A DNA stretch of 64,000 bases from Candidatus Enterococcus murrayae. GTDB lineage: Bacteria; Bacillota; Bacilli; Lactobacillales; Enterococcaceae. The notes beneath the pieces are model-generated. The model worked only from the letters and a program-made list of their open reading frames with translations. It searched no databases and was not told where the DNA came from. Where the stretch lies: contig NZ_JAFLVR010000070.1 in assembly GCF_017315985.1 (NCBI RefSeq), positions 1 through 64,000 on the forward strand. The letters are read 5' to 3'. Of this stretch, positions 59,199 through 64,000 are shown one piece after another (the first letter of the stretch is position 1; every line of letters starts with the position of its first letter). Made by a program: the position numbers and the translations under genes.

Positions 59199-59597
59199 AT
59201 GAACAAAGCAATTTTACTAATTTCTCATAGTCAAAAAATTACAGATGGAATCAAGGAAATGATCGAACAGATGGCTCAAAGCGAATCGCTTCAAATCATT
59301 TCTTTAGGCGGCACTTCCGATGGTGAATTAGGAAGTGATCCGACCAAAATCGTCGAAGCAGTTAACAAAGCGAAGTCAGTCGATAAATTCTTCGTTTTCG
59401 CCGATCTAGGCAGCGCCGTTTTAAGTGCTGAACTAGCCTTTGATATGTTAGAGGAGGATCAACAGGCTAAGTATGTTTTGGTTGATGCCCCATTAGTTGA
59501 AGGCGCATTCGCTGCTGGAATTACCGCGAGCGTTTCCGATGACGTCGAACATATTTTAGCAGAAGCAAAAAATGCTCCTATGAAGGGTTGGAATTAA
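59199..59597 (+). CDS. dhaM: PTS-dependent dihydroxyacetone kinase phosphotransferase subunit DhaM
   Basis: A 132-residue EIIA-mannose-fold protein. Phosphorylated His10 is in AILLISHSQKITDG; ADLGSAVLSAELA and LVDAPLVEGAFAA fit DhaM. It takes phosphate from HPr and passes it to the ADP held by DhaL. Only the EIIA domain is present, the usual Gram-positive form, without the HPr and EI domains of E. coli DhaM. ATG at 59199 follows AAAGGAG. Confidence 0.94.
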   Translation: MNKAILLISHSQKITDGIKEMIEQMAQSESLQIISLGGTSDGELGSDPTKIVEAVNKAKSVDKFFVFADLGSAVLSAELAFDMLEEDQQAKYVLVDAPLVEGAFAAGITASVSDDVEHILAEAKNAPMKGWN

Positions 59598-59598
59598 A

Positions 59599-60582
59599 AT
59601 GAAAAAAATCATCAATGAGCCAAAAGACAGTATCGAAGAAATGCTTACTGGTATCGTCAAAAGCTACCCTGAGCTCGTCCATCGAATCGGTGATTCTCGG
59701 GTTATTGCAAAAAATACCACCGCTAAACAGGTAGGACTTGTCTCTGGCGGCGGCAGTGGACATGAGCCGGCTCATGCAGGTTTTGTCGGCAACGGAATGT
59801 TGAGTGCCGCTGTCTTAGGTGATGTATTTACTTCACCCACACCCGATCAAATCGAAATAGCCATCAATGAAGCAAATCAAGGCGAGGGAGTCCTATTGAT
59901 CGTTAAAAACTATACTGGGGATATTTTGAACTTTGAAATGGCTAAGGATTTAGCAGAGATGAACGATATTCCTGTTGAGATCGTTGTAGTAGATGATGAT
60001 ATCGCAGTAGAAGACAGTACCTACACAGCTGGTAAACGCGGAGTAGCAGGCACTGTCTTGGTCCATAAAATTCTTGGAGCTAATGCTAAAAACGGAGCAA
60101 GTCTAAACGAGCTAAAGGCACTAGGCGATCGTGTCGTTTCATCTACGAAAACAATCGGCGTTGCCTTAAAAGCGGCAACAGTTCCAGAAGTTGGCAAACC
60201 GGGCTTTTCACTCGCTGAAGATGAAATTGAATTTGGTGTCGGCATTCATGGTGAACCAGGTTACCGCAGAGAAAAATTACAGCCTTCGAAATCACTAGCT
60301 AAAGAACTTGTTGGAAAGCTGATTCATGCTTACGATCAAAAGCCCAAAAAAATTGGTGTCTTAGTCAATGGGATGGGCGGCACACCATTAATGGAACAGT
60401 TTATCTTTATCAATGATGTTTTGAATTTGCTGATTGAAGAAAATATCCAGGTTTCTTTCCATAAAGTCGGCAATTACATGACCTCTATTGATATGCAGGG
60501 GGTATCACTGACTTTCATTGATTTAACAGATGAGACTTGGCAAAAAGCTTTATCGGCCGATGTCTCAACAATCTCTTGGTAA
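59599..60582 (+). CDS. dhaK: Dihydroxyacetone kinase subunit DhaK
   Basis: A 327-residue substrate-binding subunit. Family motifs are GLVSGGGSGHEPAHAGFVG near the N-terminus, GDVFTSPTPDQI and GVGIHGEPGYRRE, the last holding the histidine that binds dihydroxyacetone covalently. It begins two bases after the dhaM stop codon, so translation is probably coupled. With DhaL and DhaM it converts dihydroxyacetone to dihydroxyacetone phosphate at the expense of phosphoenolpyruvate. Confidence 0.96.
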   Translation: MKKIINEPKDSIEEMLTGIVKSYPELVHRIGDSRVIAKNTTAKQVGLVSGGGSGHEPAHAGFVGNGMLSAAVLGDVFTSPTPDQIEIAINEANQGEGVLLIVKNYTGDILNFEMAKDLAEMNDIPVEIVVVDDDIAVEDSTYTAGKRGVAGTVLVHKILGANAKNGASLNELKALGDRVVSSTKTIGVALKAATVPEVGKPGFSLAEDEIEFGVGIHGEPGYRREKLQPSKSLAKELVGKLIHAYDQKPKKIGVLVNGMGGTPLMEQFIFINDVLNLLIEENIQVSFHKVGNYMTSIDMQGVSLTFIDLTDETWQKALSADVSTISW

Positions 60583-60612
60583 AAAGAATAGCTATTAAAG
60601 GAGTAGGAAAGA

Positions 60613-61209
60613 ATGAGAGTAACAGTGAAAGAAATTCAAGCTTGGTTATCAGACTTTGGTAAATCTATCGAAGAAAATAAAGACTATCTAAGCGAATTAG
60701 ACACACCAATTGGTGACGGTGATCATGGAAATAATATGAACCGAGGTATGAGTGAATATAGGAGTGCCTTTGAAGCAAAACAGCCAAGTACAATTAGCGA
60801 TACCTTCAAGGTTCTTTCCATGGCATTGATCTCTAAAGTTGGAGGCGCTTCTGGTCCCTTATATGGTTCAGCTTTTATGAGTTTAACTAAAGCGACAAAA
60901 GATATTACAGAAATTACTAGTGAGAAACAATTAGGTGAATTGTTAGAAGCAGGGTTAATAGGTATTCAATCTCGTGGAAAAGCAACCCCTGGAGATAAGA
61001 CCATGGTGGATGTCTGGTACCCCGTTGTCCAAGAATTAAAAAAAGCGGCTTTGTCAAAAGATAGCATCAAAGCAGCTGAACAACACACAAGCGAACTACA
61101 AGCTAAAAAAGGGCGCGCTTCCTATTTAGGAGAACGTTCGATTGGCCATGTTGATCCCGGTGCCGCCTCTAGTGCACTGCTTTTTCAAGACTTGCTAACT
61201 TATTTATAA
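60613..61209 (+). CDS. dhaL: Dihydroxyacetone kinase subunit DhaL
   Basis: A 198-residue ADP-binding subunit. The magnesium-binding motif is TPIGDGDHGNNMNRG, with KVGGASGPLYGSAFM, GKATPGDKTMVD and SIGHVDPGAASSALLF in order. The bound ADP acts as a coenzyme that is rephosphorylated by DhaM and gives phosphate to dihydroxyacetone on DhaK. AAGGAG precedes the ATG. It is the last gene of the operon. Confidence 0.95.
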   Translation: MRVTVKEIQAWLSDFGKSIEENKDYLSELDTPIGDGDHGNNMNRGMSEYRSAFEAKQPSTISDTFKVLSMALISKVGGASGPLYGSAFMSLTKATKDITEITSEKQLGELLEAGLIGIQSRGKATPGDKTMVDVWYPVVQELKKAALSKDSIKAAEQHTSELQAKKGRASYLGERSIGHVDPGAASSALLFQDLLTYL

Positions 61210-61268
61210 TTCTAGTTATTGCTTCTCGATTTGAAAAATTCTAGTTAGCAATCTCTTTCTATTCGAAA

Positions 61269-61319
61269 GGCTTCGCGAACTCGCTCAGCTTATTATCGAT
61301 AAAGCTAGTCCGTGAAGCC
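61269..61319. repeat. Imperfect hairpin after dhaL
   Basis: GGCTTCGCGAACTCGC pairs with GCTAGTCCGTGAAGCC at 13 of 16 positions around a loop of 19 bases. The left arm contains GAAAGGCTTCGCGAA, also found at about 197-210. There is no T run, so it is not an ordinary terminator; it may be a small intergenic repeat. Confidence 0.45.
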
Positions 61320-61367
61320 GGTTATCGTTAAAGCGGTTGATTCAATTTTTTCCCTTTTTTGAAATTC

Positions 61368-61404
61368 AAAAAAAGAGTTTCCGAAAAAATCGGAAACTCT
61401 TTTG
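61368..61404. terminator. Bidirectional terminator
   Basis: A 13-bp stem pairs AAAGAGTTTCCGA with TCGGAAACTCTTT around a 5-base loop, with A and T runs. It separates the converging dhaL and CHAP hydrolase genes. Confidence 0.9.
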
Positions 61405-61412
61405 CTTATTTC

Positions 61413-62765
61413 TTATGGGTGAATATATTGTAAGCCGGCTGCGCTTAATGTCGCAGTATTTGGTCCAGTCGGTGATGGGAATCCCATACCGCCTTGAGTT
61501 ATAGTGATTGTATTATTTGAAGCATTGTATGATTGAACATAAGCAACGTGTCCGTATGAAGGGTCCGCATTCCATGTTCCAACTGATTGACCTTGCGCAA
61601 AGACAACGATCGAACCAGCTGCTGGTGAGCCGTCTACTTGGAAACCATCAGCTGCTGCTGATGCGCCCCACTGGCATCCGTTCCCCCAATAAGTGCCAGC
61701 CCAAGGTGCAACATTTTTAACATACCATGTACATTGTCCTACTGCATACATATTACCAGAACCTGTGTGATCCACTTTGTTTCCGCCTGTCCCTGTTGAT
61801 GGTGCAGGTGTTGGCGCTGGTGTATTTGTATCATTGGCTGAACTTGTTGTCTCAGTTTTTGATTCTGTCGTTGCAGAAGATGACGTTGAACTTTCTTCAC
61901 TCGTACTTGATGATGCAGTAGAAGTTGAGCTTTCAGCTGCCTCTTTGGCTTGCTCTGCTTGTTCTTGAGCTGCTTTAGCTTGAGATTCTTCGAAAGCTTT
62001 TTGAGCTTTTTCCGCTTCTTTGGCTTGGCGTGCTTCTTCAGCTTTACGAGCCTTTTCAGCATCCTGCTGTTGTTTCAAGACACGGGCTTGTTCTGCTTTT
62101 GCTTCTTCTTGTTGTTTCTTCAATTTAGATTTATCTTGTTCAGCTGTTGCTTGTTCTGCAGCATAGTTTGCTTTCACAACATTCAATTCAGCTTGTTTGT
62201 TAGCAATCTCATTTTTTTGTGCTTCCAATTCCTTTTGGTTCGTTTGAATTTCAGCAACTTTCGTTTCATTGTCTTTGACTTTTTCTTCAACCGCTTTTTC
62301 GTCGGCTTTTTGCTGTTCCATCAAAGAATGGTTTGCTTTGACCATTGTTGACATCGCTTGAACTCGGCCAATTACATCTGATAATGAGTCTGCTTCTAAA
62401 ACAGCTGAAACATAATTAGAAGCTTGTCCCTTCACCTGTGTATCACGGGCTTGGTTCTTGATTACTTCGTTACGTTTTGCGATACGTACTTTCAAAGTAG
62501 CGATTTTTTCTTGCAACTTCATTGTATCTTTGTTTAATTGATCTTGCTTTGCTTCTAAGTCTTTGACTTTTCCGCTGACTGTAGCAATTTCACCTGTTAA
62601 TTCATCAATTTGTGTTTGAACATCCGATTGTTTTCCTTGCAAATCACTAATTTTTTGATCTTTTTCTTGGATTTGTTGATCGTAGTTATCGGCTAAAGCA
62701 ATACTTGGTACTGCTGATACAGCGATTGTACAAACTAACAATGCTGATAATAAACTCTTTTTCAC
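61413..62765 (-). CDS. Secreted CHAP-domain peptidoglycan hydrolase, PcsB/SagA type
   Basis: A 450-residue secreted protein with a signal peptide cleaved near residue 25 (SIALA-DN). A long coiled coil (about 28-265) rich in Glu, Lys, Gln and Ala is followed by a Ser/Thr linker. The C-terminal CHAP domain has cysteine in GQCTWYVKN and histidine in YGHVAYVQS. This layout matches PcsB-type division hydrolases driven by FtsEX; enterococcal SagA has the same coiled coil but an NlpC/P60 domain. The start is GTG at 62765 with GGAGG before it. A WalR-like site lies upstream. It probably splits septal peptidoglycan. Confidence 0.92.
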   Translation of the reverse strand: MKKSLLSALLVCTIAVSAVPSIALADNYDQQIQEKDQKISDLQGKQSDVQTQIDELTGEIATVSGKVKDLEAKQDQLNKDTMKLQEKIATLKVRIAKRNEVIKNQARDTQVKGQASNYVSAVLEADSLSDVIGRVQAMSTMVKANHSLMEQQKADEKAVEEKVKDNETKVAEIQTNQKELEAQKNEIANKQAELNVVKANYAAEQATAEQDKSKLKKQQEEAKAEQARVLKQQQDAEKARKAEEARQAKEAEKAQKAFEESQAKAAQEQAEQAKEAAESSTSTASSSTSEESSTSSSATTESKTETTSSANDTNTPAPTPAPSTGTGGNKVDHTGSGNMYAVGQCTWYVKNVAPWAGTYWGNGCQWGASAAADGFQVDGSPAAGSIVVFAQGQSVGTWNADPSYGHVAYVQSYNASNNTITITQGGMGFPSPTGPNTATLSAAGLQYIHP

Positions 62766-62852
62766 TAATTATTCCTCCGGCTATTATGTTGATTTAGAAT
62801 GATAGATCGCATAACGTCAGAAGTAATTTTAACACAGTGATATATCATGCAT

Positions 62853-62869
62853 ATAAAAGAAATGTTACA
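62853..62869 (-). promoter_or_regulatory. WalR-box-like site upstream of CHAP hydrolase
   Basis: On the minus strand TGTAAC-ATTTC-TTTTAT matches the WalR pattern TGTWAH-N5-TGTWAH with one deviation. The essential WalRK system controls wall hydrolases of this type in related Firmicutes. Confidence 0.4.
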
Positions 62870-63168
62870 AATACATTTCAATAATATTTTTTAAATTATT
62901 GAATAAACATCGAATAGCCTTGATTTATCAACATTTAGATGCCAATTCTGACTGAAAACGCTCGATTCTTTTTTACCCAAATATTTTATAAACTATCAAA
63001 ATAGTGAAAATAAATACAAAGATAAAAGTAAAACTTATCAAGTTCACATTAAATATTTCAACAGATTCTCTCGCATTAAAATAACAATTCTTATAATTCA
63101 ATCGATTGAATACTATCCGCCCTACTTAAAAAAGGCTTCTTCTCCAAAGTAGTTATTGATCATAATTT

Positions 63169-63197
63169 TTGGTTCTATCGGGCTTTTCGAATAAAAT
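63169..63197 (+). promoter_or_regulatory. Candidate promoter of YpfJ-like gene
   Basis: TTGGTT and TAAAAT are separated by 17 bases, 29 bases before the ATG. Confidence 0.5.
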
Positions 63198-63226
63198 AAA
63201 CTTGAGAGAAAAAGGGGGAAAGTATT

Positions 63227-64000
63227 ATGCGTTGGCGAGGAGATCGGCAAAGTTCAAATGTCGAGGATCGATCAGGCAGCAGCGGCCGTCCGACAGGGAA
63301 AATGGCTGCTGGTGGAGGTATCGGCATTTTTTTGATTGCTATTATTGTTTTCTTTATCTCAGGCGGTGATTTAAGTACAGTGACCGATACTTTGGGTGGC
63401 GGTATTACCCCTGCAGCCTATGAAACAAAAGATGTTTCTTCAAAAGAGTACACGGATCAAAAAGAATTTGCGGCGGTTGTTTTTGCCCATTTGGAAGATT
63501 ATTGGAATGATGAATTCGAACAACTTAACGAATCCTATCAAAATCCGAAGCTTGTGCTATTCACTGATAGTGTTCATTCTGCTTGTGGACAGGCTAGTTC
63601 ACAGGTCGGACCATTTTATTGCCCTGCAGATCAAAATGTATACTTGGACTTGAGCTTCGCTGATGAGCTATCTAATAAATATGGTGCAACAGGGGACTAT
63701 GCCATGGCTTACGTTATCGCTCATGAAGTTGGGCATCACGTCCAAAACGAGCTAGGTATCTCTGCACAGTTGGATAAGATAAGACAGCATGTTTCTGAAT
63801 CTGAATACAATCAATATAGCGTTCGTTTGGAATTGCAGGCCGATTATCTAGCTGGCTGCTTTTCAAAATACTTAGCGGGGGAAACCTACCAAGGCCAACC
63901 GATTTTGGAAGAAGGAGACATTGAAGAGGCGATCGCTGCAGCGAACGCGATTGGAGATGATACCTTGCAAAAGGAATATCAGGGCTATGTAGTACCGGAT
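63227..64000 (+). CDS. YpfJ-type neutral zinc metallopeptidase, cut by window end
   Basis: The first 258 codons of a gene that runs out of the window. The N-terminus (MRWRGDRQSSNVEDRSG) leads to a membrane helix (about 28-50, GIGIFLIAIIVFFIS). The extracytoplasmic metallopeptidase domain follows, with FYCPADQNVYLDL, the zinc motif AHEVGHHVQ, and LELQADYLAGCFS. This fits the YpfJ/PF04228 putative neutral zinc metallopeptidase family, usually near 290 residues, so only a short C-terminal piece is missing. GGGGGAAAG precedes the ATG. Substrates of the family are unknown. Confidence 0.9.
   Translation, partial: MRWRGDRQSSNVEDRSGSSGRPTGKMAAGGGIGIFLIAIIVFFISGGDLSTVTDTLGGGITPAAYETKDVSSKEYTDQKEFAAVVFAHLEDYWNDEFEQLNESYQNPKLVLFTDSVHSACGQASSQVGPFYCPADQNVYLDLSFADELSNKYGATGDYAMAYVIAHEVGHHVQNELGISAQLDKIRQHVSESEYNQYSVRLELQADYLAGCFSKYLAGETYQGQPILEEGDIEEAIAAANAIGDDTLQKEYQGYVVPD

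Larger units (their letters stand above)
62766..63226. other. Divergent intergenic region between CHAP hydrolase and YpfJ-like genes
   Basis: No gene seen. AT-rich. It holds a WalR-box-like site on the hydrolase side (62853-62869) and a candidate promoter for the metallopeptidase (63169-63197). Confidence 0.55.

Overview
The window looks like a piece of chromosome from a low-GC Gram-positive bacterium, most likely an Enterococcus or a close relative. The reasons are strong AGGAGG-type ribosome binding sites, LPXTG-anchored surface proteins, a class C sortase pilus operon of the enterococcal Ebp type, several PTS operons with cre-like sites, a gldA-dhaM-dhaK-dhaL glycerol operon and a PcsB/SagA-type secreted wall hydrolase. 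The species cannot be fixed from the window. No rRNA, tRNA, CRISPR array, insertion sequence or phage gene was seen.

Layout. 0.3-2.5 kb: methionine aminopeptidase, an HhH-GPD glycosylase and a chloramphenicol-acetyltransferase-like enzyme. 2.6-7.4 kb: a 1604-residue LPXTG adhesin with six SpaA/Cna-B stalk domains. 7.9-12.9 kb: a mannose-family PTS with a TarJ-like dehydrogenase, divergent from a DeoR regulator (probably pentitol, perhaps ribitol, use). 13-18.7 kb: a Tag-like protein, a VOC protein, an orphan Mga/AtxA-type regulator, a DUF975 membrane protein, and a LysR regulator divergent from two half-size chromate transporters.

19.1-36.8 kb is a surface locus read entirely on the minus strand. 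In transcription order it holds a tip adhesin, minor pilin, major pilin, class C sortase, a LytTR regulator with its DUF3021 membrane partner, a winged-helix regulator with a degenerate receiver domain, and a 2601-residue LPXTG protein. That protein joins an Asp-box beta-propeller to 22 InlB-type repeats, eight of them a nearly uniform 222-bp tandem array.

37.3-42.5 kb: a membrane MutS-type ATPase, a YadG/YadH-like ABC exporter, an S51 peptidase and TruA. 42.6-49.8 kb: an operon of a PRD regulator, an M42 aminopeptidase, lactose/cellobiose-type EIIA, EIIB and EIIC, an M24 Xaa-Pro peptidase and a MalY/PatB C-S lyase. It has no recognisable glycosidase, so its substrate may be a sugar-linked peptide or cysteine conjugate; this is the most intriguing metabolic unit here. 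50.3-56.7 kb: a DinB-family protein, a CoA-disulfide-reductase-like flavoenzyme with a rhodanese domain lacking its cysteine, small proteins and a UvrD-like helicase. 56.8-61.2 kb: a PocR-domain AraC regulator divergent from gldA-dhaMKL, which turn glycerol into dihydroxyacetone phosphate. 61.4-64 kb: a CHAP-domain wall hydrolase and the start of a YpfJ-type zinc metallopeptidase cut by the window edge.

Starts were chosen from visible ribosome binding sites. Family names come from recognised motifs and recalled family knowledge; no database search was run.
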